Assembly: GCA_029215795.1 (NCBI GenBank)
Contig: JARDYH010000001.1
Coordinates: forward strand, 403,409,154 to 403,473,153
Source: Anniella stebbinsi
Lineage: Eukaryota > Chordata > Lepidosauria > Squamata > Anniellidae
Length of the DNA stretch: 64,000 nt
Direction: 5' to 3'
Shown here: piece by piece, positions 52,200-63,825 of the stretch
Position numbering within the stretch: the stretch's first letter is position 1
Layout of the letters: each line of letters begins with the position of its first letter
Translations under genes and position numbers: made by a program
The notes under the pieces: generated by a model
What the model was told of the DNA's origin: nothing
Seen by the model: only the letters and a program-made list of their open reading frames with translations
Databases searched by the model: none

Positions 52200-53685
52200 C
52201 TGTTTGTTTTTATCTAATCTATTTTATTGTTGAATGAAACAATAACAGCAAATATGGACAAAGCCATAAATAATGTAAACGCAAACAAGTAACAGACAAG
52301 GGGGGGATTTCTATGGATGTAAAACCTGCCTCAAGGCAGGGAGGATGCAATGATGCAATGATCATACACAGCTTTTGTCTTTTCGCTCTTCCTTCACCTT
52401 TCTCTCAGTCGCTCCCCTTCCCATTCTTCTTGTCTGGATGTTCCTGTGGCCGTATGTTAGTTATTAGGGAAATCTTGACAATCATCTAGGGAGTGACAGG
52501 GATACAGCTGCCAGGGAGAATAGCTCTGCAGGAAGAGACAGTGTGGCGGGGAGGGGGGAGGAGGGGGAGAACGATGTGTGTGTTTTCCCCCTGCTTTCTG
52601 TATCTTCGGCTACGGCGGTGTCACCTTCAGAACCAGGGTTCCGTATCACTGCTTTTTCCTCCTGGCCCATTGATTTCCAGAGCAAAGCGATTGCACAGCC
52701 AGCCTGGGCCTTGAATGGTTGCGGATGGCGAGAGCGTGACAACGCTCTAGTGACCGAGGCAAGGTCCCCTTTGGACACGACAAAGAAAGGCCGGCTTTGT
52801 GGGACAGATAGACACGGTGCTGCTGCTCCTTGGGGGAATGGCCGACTGATGCAGAGTTACCATTCTGTATGCTCCAGACAGAGGCTTCGCCAGGCACTTC
52901 AACAATCTGGGGACCAATCCTTCCAGTGGCATCATTGGGATGAGAAGGAGAGCACAGAAAGAAATCCGAGAATTGCTCTGCAGCAAGACCTGGCAGAATT
53001 CGATTTGCAGGATCTGCTTTGTGTTTTGCCTAGATCCCTGAGATCCTCTCATTGGAGCCAGGTGGAAAATACTGGCTCAAATGGGCAGTTGCGGCACAGT
53101 GATTGTGTCCAGAAGTCTACAAGTTTGGGCAACCTTTGCCAACCAGCCAAAATTTGTAATTGCCATCAACCCTGCCCAAGGGAGAAGGGTAGATTTTGCT
53201 AGTACATCACACTGAGCTCCAGATGTGCCCCAAGTGCTCCTGGGGCCCAGTGTGGCAAGCCCCTACCCTCCAGCTGCAGCTATGGAGAGTAGGCAGGGGC
53301 TTGTCCCTGATGCACTGAGTAGTGGCATGACTTGAGAAGCCATTCTTAGGGTTTCCTGAGGCTCGGCACAAGGTCTCGGCATTCTCCCACCGCTCTTCGA
53401 GCTTGAGAGAAAGGTGGGGAATCTCCCAGAAGTCCTGAATAAAGTTTTCTTCTCTCCGATTGTTTCTAACATCAGTGGGAAGTTTGTGAGGCCCCCTTCC
53501 CTTTTCTTGGCTCAGGAGAAGGTCAGGGGATCTCCCAAGAACGGAAAGCGCACTTGCCAGTGGCAAGTGAATGACTGCTTTGTGGATGCCATCAGGATCC
53601 GCTTGATGGTTTAGCATAGACCATCCACTACCATCAGCCTGCTCTCTGGGGCTGTGCTTTTCCACTCAGTTCCTCGCCTCTTCTT
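52200..53685. other. Non-coding, no recognised repeat
   Basis: 1.5 kb with open frames up to 219 codons on the + strand (52,543-53,202) that show no domain and are overlapped by frames on the other strand. I see no exon boundaries that would justify a gene call. Confidence 0.35.
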
Positions 53686-53689
53686 ACCT

Positions 53690-54280
53690 TGGTATCTCAG
53701 CAACGTCACCCTGCCGCTCTGTGCCCAGTGACACATGCGACAATGTTATCAAGATGACTTTAAGACTTCTCCACGCTGCCGGTAATCTGGCTGTACTTCC
53801 GACGTCAAGTTAATCAAGCCGTATCGGCGACAGCCGTCATGGCAGGCGTTATGGCCAACACTGGCCGAGAACACATTCTGTGCCGATGAGTTATCGGACA
53901 GGCCCCGTTATCGCTACTGTGATGTTCCTACTGTCTGAAGTGCGCTAGGTGATAACTGTGGCTTAAGGATGTTGCATTCAGATAAACAGCCAGATAGAAT
54001 GCGTGGGGTTCCTTCTTCCAGCAGAAGATAGGCTCCATTGTACATTATTACTTGCACAGCCCCACTCCGGAACTGCAGCAAGACCGATACAGCATTAGCC
54101 CTTTGCATAATTAAAATGGCATCGCATTAATTGGAAGGTTATTTTAGGGGATATGCCATGAGAATGCAAATGTATCTCGTCGAATCATTCCCTCTCTAAA
54201 TTAAACATAATGAATAGGAGGCTGCTTTCAGTCAAATAAATGGCATCTCGCTCGTACATCCAATGACTTGGGCTCCTTCC
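53690..54280. promoter_or_regulatory. Possible conserved regulatory element
   Basis: The best candidate for an enhancer in the window. It is repeat-free and retains CpGs without being a CpG island (ccgtatcggcgacagccgtc, tgccgatgagttatcggaca). It carries dense homeodomain-like words: gcataattaaaatggc, gcattaattggaagg, and catgagaatgcaaatgta with the octamer-like atgcaaat. Retained CpGs and mixed motifs outside any repeat suggest selection. Conservation was not tested. Confidence 0.45.
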
Positions 54281-54840
54281 CGTGTCTCGTTACAGGACAG
54301 ATGTATTGTTGGCTGTGGAGTTTCATTTGAAGAGGCCTAGGAATCATCTGCTCATTTATCCCTTTCTGTGGCACCTTTTCCTGCACATGTGTGGCCAGGC
54401 TCACTGGGGATGGAGAGCATTCATAGCCCAGCACGTTTGGAGGGCAGCAGATAGGAGAAGGCTGCTTCATGGGGGACATGGCGAGTCTGTAAAAGTTCAC
54501 AGTTTCACTGTCTCAGCTATCCTTTGATCTCAGGCCTGGGGGCCAGATTCAGCCCACCTGTGGTCCCAATTTGACCCTCTGGGTTTCTCCACAGGCCATG
54601 CCCCCTTCCCTTCGCCCCGTCCCCTTTTCTCCATGATTGGGGGTTTTCTAGGTTTCGTTCAGTTTAACTCTATACTTAAAGGTTGACATGCCTCTCCTGA
54701 GATTTAATTGCAGGAAAGAAGAGCTTACACTAAAACATGCGGGTATATATAGGCCCTGCCCCCTTTTGCTTTTGCCCCCATCCACTACTGGAATGCAACC
54801 CCTGAGAACTTTTCTGAAATGGAATTTGACCCTCAGGCTA
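54281..54840. other. Non-coding, no recognised repeat
   Basis: No recognised family except a faint trace near 54,530-54,625 shared with 49,128-49,460. Confidence 0.35.
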
Positions 54841-54842
54841 AA

Positions 54843-55345
54843 TTTATTTATTTATTTATTTACTTCATTTCTATACCGCCCAATAGCCAAACCTCTTGGA
54901 CGGTTAACAAAAATTAAGACCATAAAAACCATTCAAAATATAAAACAAACCACAGTATAAAAACATAATTTAAAATACAGTATAAAAGCATAACCAGGAT
55001 AAAAACCGAGCAGCCATGCAGAAATGAATACGGATTTAAAATACAAATTTAAACAGCAAGATTAAAAATCAAACTGAATAACTGTGAAAATACTGTGAAA
55101 ATAAAAAGGGTCTTCACCTGGTGTCTAAAGGAGTATAATGTAGATGCCAGGCGAACCTCTCTAGGGAGCTCATTCCACAGCCGGGGTGCCACAGCAGAGA
55201 AGGCCCTCCTCCTGGTAGCCACCTGCCTCACATCCTTTGACAGGGGCTCACAGAGAAGGACCCCTAAGGATGATGTTAGGGTCTGGGAAGGTACATATGG
55301 GAGGAGGCGTTCAACTCCCTGCTCTATCTTGTAGAACAGATCTCA
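54843..55345 (-). mobile_element. L2 LINE 3' end, fairly young
   Basis: Minus strand. Protein residues RQVATRRRAFSAVAPRLWNE and LPREVRLASTLYSFRHQVKT (55,100-55,231) match the C-terminus of the L2 at 24,197 almost word for word. The 3' untranslated region runs to the (TTTA)n tail at 54,843-54,860, which precedes 'ctataccgcccaatagcc'. 5'-truncated. Confidence 0.9.
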
Positions 55346-55560
55346 GCATGCCACTTGTGTCTGATCCACCATCCTCTACTTCATCCAAAGCCACTCATGG
55401 GGACATGTCTCCACACTTCTTCTCTTTTTTTTACCTCTTCCGATTAATTGCGGATAAACTTGCCAAAATGGCAACTTCGGATCTCTTCTGAGATTGCAAA
55501 TCGCATTCTAAAATACTGTGTGTGGGTGTCAATGCCCCCCCCATGCTAGCCATGAGATGC
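55346..55560. other. Non-coding, no recognised repeat
   Basis: No recognised family or gene. Confidence 0.35.
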
Positions 55561-55564
55561 CTAA

Positions 55565-55800
55565 CTGTTTATTTCTTTATTTATCCAGATTTCTATGCCA
55601 CTTTTCACAAAGGTATCAAAGTGCTGTATCTAAAATGCAATGGCATAAAAACAACAATAAACTTAACGATCAAAACAACAGAATACAAATTAATCAGCTG
55701 TAAAACTGCACACCCTCTGTGTGCTACAAGCCAGAGCTGGTTGGGTTACATCTCACGGAATTACTCAATAGCTAGAGCTTGAAAACATCTGGATAATGTA
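55565..55800 (-). mobile_element. L2-like LINE 3' tail
   Basis: tttatttctttatttatcca followed by tctatgccacttttcacaaa and aaaacaacaataaact, the layout of an L2 3' end on the minus strand. Strongly diverged. Confidence 0.5.
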
Positions 55801-56395
55801 CCCCCTTGTTGCCATGGAATAGGCGCAATGCCTGAAACCACAGTAATCGTAAATAATAATTGAGAATAATACTGTGCATGGATGTCGTCGTTTTGAATGC
55901 TTGTCATGAATCACACGGATTATACCTGAGAACTTTACAAAAGCAAGCCTGTAAATTGGGCTGGTCTTTTTGCTCCTATATCTCAATGGTGGGGCTAAGG
56001 CTTGGAACCAGGTCTCTCATTTTCTCCATGCAAGGAGAGGTTCACTGCATGTGTTACATTTCTGTGCCACCCAATAGCCAGAGCTCTCTGGGCAGTTACA
56101 GTGGGCTAGGTTTTGTTTGTTTGTGTTTTGGGTTGTTTGCATCGCTGGCATGCATTCAAACATACAACCCCCGCTTGCAAAAGGAAATTGCCCAGCGCCA
56201 GAAAACCTTGACTACTTGGGTCTTCTGAATGTATACATGGAAAGAGAGGGACTGCATTTGTTTTATCAGCCAGACGCTAGCTAAGGAGGCTAATCCTCCC
56301 TTCAGGGCCTAGTGGGGGATATGCAAACACACAAGTTGAAGGGGGAACGTATTTTCATAGGCCAGCTCTATCCTGAGATGGTTATCTGGGTTGGG
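55801..56395. other. Non-coding with a short L2 tail trace
   Basis: At 56,045-56,105 the wording tgccacccaatagccagagc resembles the L2 tail on the minus strand. Otherwise unique. Confidence 0.4.
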
Positions 56396-56399
56396 TTAC

Positions 56400-56515
56400 T
56401 GTGGAGTGCAGGCTGGTGGCTCCGATGTCAGTGGCACGGTGAATCTGCTCTGGGTTTCAGTCAGAACCAGACAGAAATCTAAAGGAGCTCTCCAAGGAGC
56501 TTCAGTCCTCCAAGG
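56400..56515. mobile_element. hAT-type MITE family V, truncated
   Basis: gcaggctggtggctccgatg and gtgaatctgctctgggtttc match 44,449-44,583. The right terminus is missing. Confidence 0.7.
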
Positions 56516-57890
56516 GGGACCACTTATGAATCACCAAAAGAGGAGAATGCATCACCAGCAAAAGAGGGCGACAATTTGCATAAAACTTACGTGTACTAAT
56601 TTCTATGTATATATGCATATTTAGAAATAATTATTATAATTTAAAGCAAAACACAGTACAGCTCACTATAGCGTAGAAGAAGCGCAACAGTGCGCCTTGC
56701 TGAGTCTACCGTCTGTCGTTGAGCAACAGCACTTATGGTCCTTTCGCTTGGAGATGAACTTGGACAAGAGAGCCGTTCAAAGAAAGGAGGCCTTCATATA
56801 GAGGACTCTCCTCCAAAAGAAAGGGGAGCACATGGTCACCCCAGCTGGAACACGGTCTGTGCAACAACAATGGAGGAATTCTCTGGTCAGACTTAGGTGT
56901 GGCCTGCTTGGTCCAATCCATCTCAAAAAGTACCCATGGAAGGAAACATGCAATCTTATCGTCTCACTGCTTTTTATGAAGGTCAATTTGAATGTTAGAG
57001 TTCAAGGCTGATTGTGTATTTTCTGTTGCATTTGAAGGGGCTTCATGGCTCCTGGAACACATGGCAGCCATGCCTCTGCAAACGCCATCCCCTATTTTGC
57101 ATGTCAGGTGAGCAAGGGGGTGCTGAAACTTACCAGACTATTTGAAGCCCAGTCATGCTAGGGCCACTATGTGAGATTTCCCAGTATATCCTTCCAGGGA
57201 GCATTGGAGGGGGAGGGGGGATAGTGGCTTCCATTTTTAGTAGAGAACAAAAAATACCCCCCACACACACAAAAGGATCAATCTGGAAAATCTCGTTTAG
57301 TGGCCTCCAGCACAGTAGACCTTCAAGAGTTCAAGTGAGGCCCTCCATACGCCACCTGAAATTAACTTCTCAACACCCACCCCCAAATGCGCCCATTTTT
57401 GTGACCTGCAAAACGGATGGGCCACGTTCACTTACCTCTAGACTATTCCCAGGCATGTGTGATCTGGGAGATACATTCAAGAATGGATCTTCCTCGTCAT
57501 ATCTGTTTTCATGCTTTAAAAGATACAATGTGGGAGATCCATCCTTGAATCTACTAGCTATCTGTTTATTATTGTTGTTTTCGCTACTACTACTACTGCT
57601 ATGATTCTATCTTTCAATCAGCTATTTTTCCCCCTCCAGCTTTGCTCAAAGCAGCAGTGATGGTAGAAAAGACCAGATGAATCATTCCTTGCCATACCCT
57701 TGTCATGATATAAATCAGTCTCACACACACCCCTGCACTGCCTGCCAAAAATGTGTCCCTGATGAAGGAAAGAAATGTAGGTATCTGTACTGGGCCTCTC
57801 AGTTTCACCTGCTGTTCTTTGGTGATGGTGGTGTCAGATTCAGCACCCCCTCTCCCAGCACTGTGGCTCCTACCAGCTCCTACCTCTTGT
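56516..57890. other. Non-coding, no recognised repeat
   Basis: 1.4 kb without recognised repeats apart from a short (ACT)n at about 57,584-57,597. Confidence 0.35.
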
Positions 57891-57894
57891 CTCT

Positions 57895-58072
57895 TTCCCC
57901 CAGTACTATCCAGTGCTCTGACTGGCAGGGGACTTCGAGGGCCTCAAAAAGCAGAAAACGGTCTTTTTCATCACCTGAGATTTGATCCTCTTAACTGGAG
58001 ATGGCAGGAATCGAATCCGGGACCTTCTGCATCCAAAGCACGTGCTCTCCTACTGAGCTACAGTCCCTGCCC
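57895..58072 (-). mobile_element. tRNA-Ala-derived SINE
   Basis: Minus strand. The head is clear: A box (ctctcctactgagctac, about 58,046-58,062) and B box reading ggattcgattcctg (about 58,006-58,019 on the + strand as caggaatcgaatcc). The body extends to about 57,910 (gctctgactggcaggggact). Confidence 0.75.
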
Positions 58073-59725
58073 TTCAGCCTGTAGTCTCGGACATCAGGGA
58101 TCCTGGGTTAGAGAGCACACACGAGGTCACAGCTTGGGCATGGCCATGGTAGCTGGTCTTTGAATGGAGGTTCCTATCCTGTGTTAACGCTGATAATGGT
58201 AACCAGTGTTTGCCAATGCTAGATTTCCCCCTAACCAGAATTCCCCCCCTCCCGCCCCTGCTATTTCAGCAGATCACTCTCCACTGTTTTGTCTAACCTA
58301 GTTTTAAACCACTTGCCTCAAGTGATGGAGCTTCCAGCATTTCTCTGGGGACGTTATGCCACCGCTTCCCTGCTCTCTGCCTTTTTACAAGATACCGGGC
58401 AGGGGGGTGGGGGTGGAATATCTCATTCTCCAAATCACTTGCTTGAGACAGAAAATATTGAACCAAGAAGAGCCTTTGCAGAGCACAGAGAAAGGGACTC
58501 CGTGGTCCTGTGGAGTCAGGGAGCGTTGGGAGTCAGAAGAGGCGGCAGCCGGGGACTTTGTGCTCCCTTCCTGTGCAGTAAGATGGATTTCTCCTCCCCT
58601 CCCACCCCACCCCAATCTCCTGGGCTTTGCACCACAGCCATGCTCAGCTGCCTCCACAATTACTTATTGATCATTTCGCAGCACGTATTCTTTGTTGGCG
58701 GGTCATTGAGGCATGTGCGAGATGAGCGTGAGAAAATCTGACTCAAAGGTGGAAGGGCAGTGGCCGTCTGAAATGTGAAAGGGGGGAGAAGATGTTTGCA
58801 TGGAGGTGATCAGCTGCAGGCCCGCTAAATCCAAAACATGGCAGCGAAACTGCCTGAAGCAAAAAGATTTTCATGCCGCATTGAAAGCTGGGTTGCCAAC
58901 CCAGGGCCAAGCCGGGTGATGGGTGGAATGCGTGGATGCGTTTCATAGATCTGGTGTTTAAAAATGTAAATGCCAACTGCAGGGGGGTAATCAGGATCAG
59001 GGATGTGCTGAGCCGTCTGAGGGGTTTAATACCACCACCCCATGCTGCAGTCCTGACAAATCCTCCCCCTCCCACAGGATGTTATATGCTGTGAGAGTGA
59101 AGCATCTACTGGTAACAATAGAAGTTTATGACAACATAAGGGATGGAGCTGACTCCATTTCTTGATGTGCCATTGTACAAATCTTGAAAGAAACTATACA
59201 TCAGATAGGTGAAAGGTATACACATGTTTCAAATATTGTCTAGTTTGTCATTGAAGTAAGAAGCCTGATTAGTTTGGCCTTCAGTTTTCTTTCTTTCCTT
59301 TAATAATCTTTACTAGGTTTTCAGCAGAAAGGTACCGGGGTGGGGGGTGGGGGGTAGGATCAGGAACATAAACGATAAATACAAATTGAAGTCCAACAGG
59401 TCAATAATCAGTCTGCAACATTGGGGAGAATTGATTCACGAAATATTCAGCTCCATAATAGAGATCACAGAGAGTGAAAATTTGACCAAAAAAACCAAGA
59501 ACGAAAAGTGGCAAAAAGTACATATATTTTCAATCAAAGGAAATAATAGGAATTTCTGCTTCCCCCAACGCCAACAATGACTACAAGGAAATGCATTTAT
59601 AAGCATCATATTTTCAGAAAAGAGGAGTTGATTCCCATGACTGTTAGCTTCATGAGCCTGGCAGGTCAGCAGATGCATGAACCATAACATCTGACACCTT
59701 AGACATCCATTCTTCGCAAGACAGG
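58073..59725. other. Non-coding, one CR1-like trace
   Basis: 58,265-58,385 resembles CR1 3' wording on the minus strand (gatggagcttccagcatttc). The rest is unique. G-rich around 58,395-58,415 and 59,337-59,355. Confidence 0.35.
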
Positions 59726-59726
59726 G

Positions 59727-59930
59727 GAGGGGCTGTGCCTCCGTGACAGAGCACCTGGCTTGCATACAGAAGGTCCCAGGTTCAATCCCCAGCAGCAGCT
59801 CCAGGTGGGGCGAGGAAAGAATCCTCCCTGAAACTCTGGAGACTCTTTGATGCCAATCAGTGTCGACAACACTGGGCAAGATGGATCCATGTTCTGACTC
59901 TGTATAAGGCAGCTTCCTATGTTTCTATGT
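59727..59930 (+). mobile_element. tRNA-Ala-derived SINE, near complete
   Basis: The best copy of family S: a worn A box (gtgcctccgtgacagagc), a B box ggttcaatccc (59,779-59,789), body gtgtcgacaacactgggcaa, and tail agcttcctatgtttctatgt. Confidence 0.85.
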
Positions 59931-60106
59931 TCCCCGGACAACACACTTTCCTAGGCTGCCTTAGCTGCTAAGAGTCTCAGTAAGGCTTAAACAGGCCTTC
60001 CTTTCAATAGACTCATGAATCAATTGCAACAGAAAGAGAGAGAAAAAGACCATTCCTTTTCCGCAACCCTGGTGTGTAGGTAGCATTGCAATGCCATCCC
60101 TTTCAC

Positions 60107-60634
60107 TGGCTGAATTCAGACAACGCATTAAGCAACTGGGGGGGGGGGGGGGACAATTGTCAATTGTGTTGCTTAATGTGTTGTGTGGAGGGTAACATGC
60201 CACTCACAAACTACTGACGGTATGCTCTTCTGCCCAAATAAGCAACTGAGAGAAACAACTGGCTTGCAAGTTGTTTAGCTCGAAGCCAGTTGTTTGTTGT
60301 GTGGAGGGGTGAGTATGTTAATGGCGTGTGGTGAGTGGGTTAAAGCACAAGCCCATAGAGGCGACCAAAGCGGCGGCTGCCACTCTGCTACAACTGGTGC
60401 AACTTGCAGAGGCTGCTGGGATAGAACTGGGAGGACTGATGGAGGAGGGAGGGTGGGGAGAGGGGCGGGGGCTGTGTCAGTCAAATGCTGGGTTGACTGT
60501 TAGTCCACTCAATGCCAGCCCCAACCACCCACAGTTGTGTAGGAATATGTTGTGTGGGGAGTACCCACGAAATAACCAACTGTGAGTTGGCTACTCAACC
60601 CATCGTTGACTAATGTGTTGTCCAAATGCAGCCA
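60107..60634. mobile_element. MITE family M, copy 3
   Basis: 528 bp. Begins tggctgaattcagacaacgc and ends gtgttgtccaaatgcagcca, with the family motifs caattgtcaattg and gcaagttgtt inside. A G15 run (60,138-60,152) interrupts the left end. The centre (60,340-60,510) is GC-rich and unlike the other copies. Confidence 0.65.
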
Positions 60635-62078
60635 CTCTGTGATCCCTGACTGGGTGGGATACCAATGTCAGAAACCCAGGAAGGAGGGGGGAAGTACCAG
60701 TTGGGTTGGGGAGAGTTTCACATTGAGTGTTTTATATTGAACTTGTTACCCACTTGGGTTATACATTTTAATGTGAAACGAAAGCAGCAAAAGCCAAGGA
60801 AAACAAATGCCCCTAACTAGGGTGTTAAAAAGATGAATATTCATGCAAAATGATGTATTTCAGGAATCATTTTTATTCCATTGCAATTATGTTCTCTCTT
60901 TTTCTAAAAGGAGAATATTCAGCTTTAGAATTTCTTTAACTAAGAAATTAGCACCTTTCCCCTGTGTTACCAAACTTGACAAATTTGTTGCTACATCCGT
61001 GAGGATTCAGAGTCTGAAAATAATAATTTGAAGGACTCAGTATTTGGAAATAAACAGAAAACAATATAGTTTTGCAGTCCGGTGTTCCTCTGATACCAAA
61101 TTCATTGGCTCATGCGCATTTTGTAAATTGGAAGAAGCCGGGGGATGGGGGGGGGGGGAGGCTGCAATCAATGGAACCTGCAAAAAACAATGTAGAAAAG
61201 AGAATTTTATAACTGATCATATCAAACATATTGGGAGAGTTTGCTTATCAAGACAAAAGTTGGGTTTTGCACCATGAGGATGAGCCACAGTTAGCCTCCT
61301 CTATTTTGGACTCCTCTATTTCCTCCTCAGGTGCAGCTGCAAAGACTTCAGAGGCTTCCAGTTCCATTGGTCCAGGGGGCAGATGGCTCCCCAGGACCCA
61401 GCCGGCAAGCCAGATGATGCCAGTGGGTGGGGCCTCAGCCCAATGCCCTGGCTCCTCCCATGATGTCATTGGCCCCCTGCCCACTTTTTAATAAAAAAGA
61501 TACTCCATGCAGCGAGAGGCATGGAGCTCCATGGCTCTTTTTGCACTGAGAAAGGGACATGGCCGTGGTTTGCCAGATGTGGCTCCAGCAAACCCCGGGC
61601 AAGTTGGGCTGCTCCTTCCTGCGCTGCTTGTGCCCTGAGCAGGGACGCGAGTAGTACCAAAAGTGGTGCAGGGGAACCCACAGCTTGTCTCTTACCTCTT
61701 TGGATTATGATAACAAAGGGGTTCCCTTTGGCACTGCTCTTCCTAGGGAGAGGGGCTTGGGGAGGGCATGGGTCAGGGCCCATGGAGGGTGCTCAAGCCT
61801 CTGCGAACTGGATTAGACCCACAAGCCAGAGGCTGCCTTCCCCTGATTTAAACTACGGCATGTTAAAAACAACCCGTCTCTTTAAAATTGTGGTTTGATG
61901 TTGGCTCCTTTCCACAAGTTTCTGTTCTTCCTGGAAAATTAACTATAAAACTATTTTGAAGGGGTTCATTTGTCAAAAACACTATCTAGAAAACCTCTTT
62001 GGAACATCCAATACCTTGTTATTTGGACAGTCCACAAGATAAATTCCTTTTCATTTTAACGAAGTTCTGAGGGCCCCA
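60635..62078. other. Non-coding, no recognised repeat
   Basis: 1.4 kb. Contains G-rich 61,140-61,160. Open frames up to 125 codons have no recognisable domain. Confidence 0.35.
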
Positions 62079-62079
62079 T

Positions 62080-62770
62080 CGGAAGGTTCCTTCGAGGGGG
62101 AAGAGTTAGCACCCCAATACAGGGTGATGCCCAGGCCTGTGGAGGAGCCTGCTGGGGCCCCTCCCCCTTGAGAAGAGGGGGAGTCTGCCTCATAGGAGGA
62201 GGCTGAGCACACACACACATACCCAAATGCCAAGGAGCGCAGGACTCAGAAAACCTTGACAAAGTGCCAGGTTGTAGAGGACGTCTACTTGGGAGGAAAG
62301 GGGCTCCTCGTGAGTAGAGGGCCCTCCTCACAAGGAGGACTCTCTGCAATCAAAGCGAACGACTGCAGCTGAGACTTGAGTGGGGCTTTGGCAGCTCCAT
62401 GATACAATGCCCAGTAGAAGTTTACAAGCACTGCTGGACACAATGTCTGCATTTGATTCTAGCTCCTGCCAGTGGACCCTGCCATCTGCTTGGACCTCTC
62501 TCTGCACGTGGCCTTGGCCTGGGTTGACTATTCTCTTTGCATAGCCCCTTCTTACTTGTACTGCCTGGCTTGCGATTTATTACTCTGGATCTGAGTCGGA
62601 CTGTTTGTGGACTCTGGCTCTGCTTGCTCCTCTGTTGTACCTTCAGCCCCGGATTTGGCAGCCCCAGCTGAGCACCGGGAGGAAGAGGACAGAACCAAAG
62701 GCCCATCGTCGCCCTAAAGGCAGCTGAGAGTTAGGACAAACGTGGTCGCAGCAGTGCTTGTTACATCATA
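62080..62770 (+). repeat. Dispersed repeat family B, copy 2 (longer form)
   Basis: Matches 20,200-20,705 with the same order of landmarks (gggagtctgcctca, aggaggaggctgagca, cctcacaaggaggact, tttgtggactctggctctgc). It contains an extra stretch of about 150 bp (62,452-62,600) that copy 1 lacks. Confidence 0.65.
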
Positions 62771-62984
62771 GGGCCGTGAGCCCCTTCCGGTGAATTGCAG
62801 GGCTGTTCTGGAGTTGTTGTAGTTTGAACTGTCCTCAGGGAAAGGTGGAGGTGAGGGGCATTTGAAAGACAAAAGACTTGCAAAGGCTACTTTGATAAGA
62901 GAGGGGAATCTCTTTGTCGAGTCATTGCTGGTGGTGTGAGGTATGGAGAAGCCTCACTTTAAGGAGGATGTAGACATATGAGAA
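62771..62984. other. Non-coding, no recognised repeat
   Basis: No recognised family or gene. Confidence 0.35.
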
Positions 62985-63310
62985 TGGCTTCAGAGGGCAA
63001 TGAAGATGGTCGGTGGCATGGAAAACAAGTTCTATGGGAAATGCTTAAAGGAATCATTATGTTTATCTGAGAGGCAAGGAGAAGAGGACCCAGGGTGGGG
63101 GACATGAGAGCACTCTTCATATACCTGAAGGGGGAGAGACTTGTTCTCTGTGGCCCCAAAGGGTAGAACTGGATCTAAGGGGTTTGCAGGAGGGAAGTTT
63201 TCCATTAGGTAAAACATTGTAATGATAAGAGCAGCTTGACAGAGGAACCAGTTACCAGCAAGTGGGTGGGCTCTCCGTTCGCCAGAGGTCTTCATGCAGA
63301 AGCTGGAGAC
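62985..63310 (+). mobile_element. CR1 LINE fragment
   Basis: CR1 wording: gggaaatgcttaaaggaatc, agcactcttcatatacctga, gttaccagcaagtgggtggg and cagaggtcttcatgcagaag. 5'-truncated and lacking the tail. Confidence 0.75.
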
Positions 63311-63389
63311 CATCCATCCCTATTGGAAATGTTCTAATTATCAGACCTCATTCAAGAGAACAGGCATTTAATCTTGCATATTGCTTAAG

Positions 63390-63572
63390 CATGAGAACAT
63401 ACGAAGCTTCATGCTGGATCATACCAGCATTCTGTTCACACGGTAGCAAACCAGCTGCCTGTGGGAAACCGACAAGCAGGACATGAGCGCAAGAGCCCCC
63501 TCCTGCTCAAGTTCCCCTGCAACTGGCAGATAGAAGCATCCTGCCTCTGATACTGGAATCATCGGGACTAGT
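63390..63572. mobile_element. CR1-type LINE fragment
   Basis: Family phrases agcttcatgctggatcatac, gcctgtgggaaaccgacaag and aactggcagatagaagcatc. Confidence 0.55.
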
Positions 63573-63782
63573 AGCCATTGTCTAATTGTCCACTGTAATT
63601 TGGATATTACAAGGGCAGTTAAAAGTACACAAACGTATTTTAAACTAAATTCTCTAAGTGATTAAGAAAAAGCACATTATTGGAGCTTTTAAGTTCCATA
63701 AATATTTAGAGAGCTTCATTATTGATCAGGAGCATAGAAGTGGTTTGCTCACATTGCTATCCCACCACAGGGAAATACACTC

Positions 63783-63783
<1 letters not shown>

Positions 63784-63825
<42 letters not shown>
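63784..63825. repeat. (TAA)n microsatellite without a LINE
   Basis: 14 AAT/TAA units. Unlike the runs at 20.7-26.3 kb, no R4/Dong sequence follows or precedes. Confidence 0.9.

Noticed and set aside
52543..53202. 219-codon frame on the + strand
   Set aside because: No domain, no supporting splice signals that I could defend, and overlapped by other frames of similar quality.
59727..59930. A functional tRNA-Ala gene
   Set aside because: The tRNA-like part is diverged and continues into a SINE body shared by many copies, so it is a SINE head.
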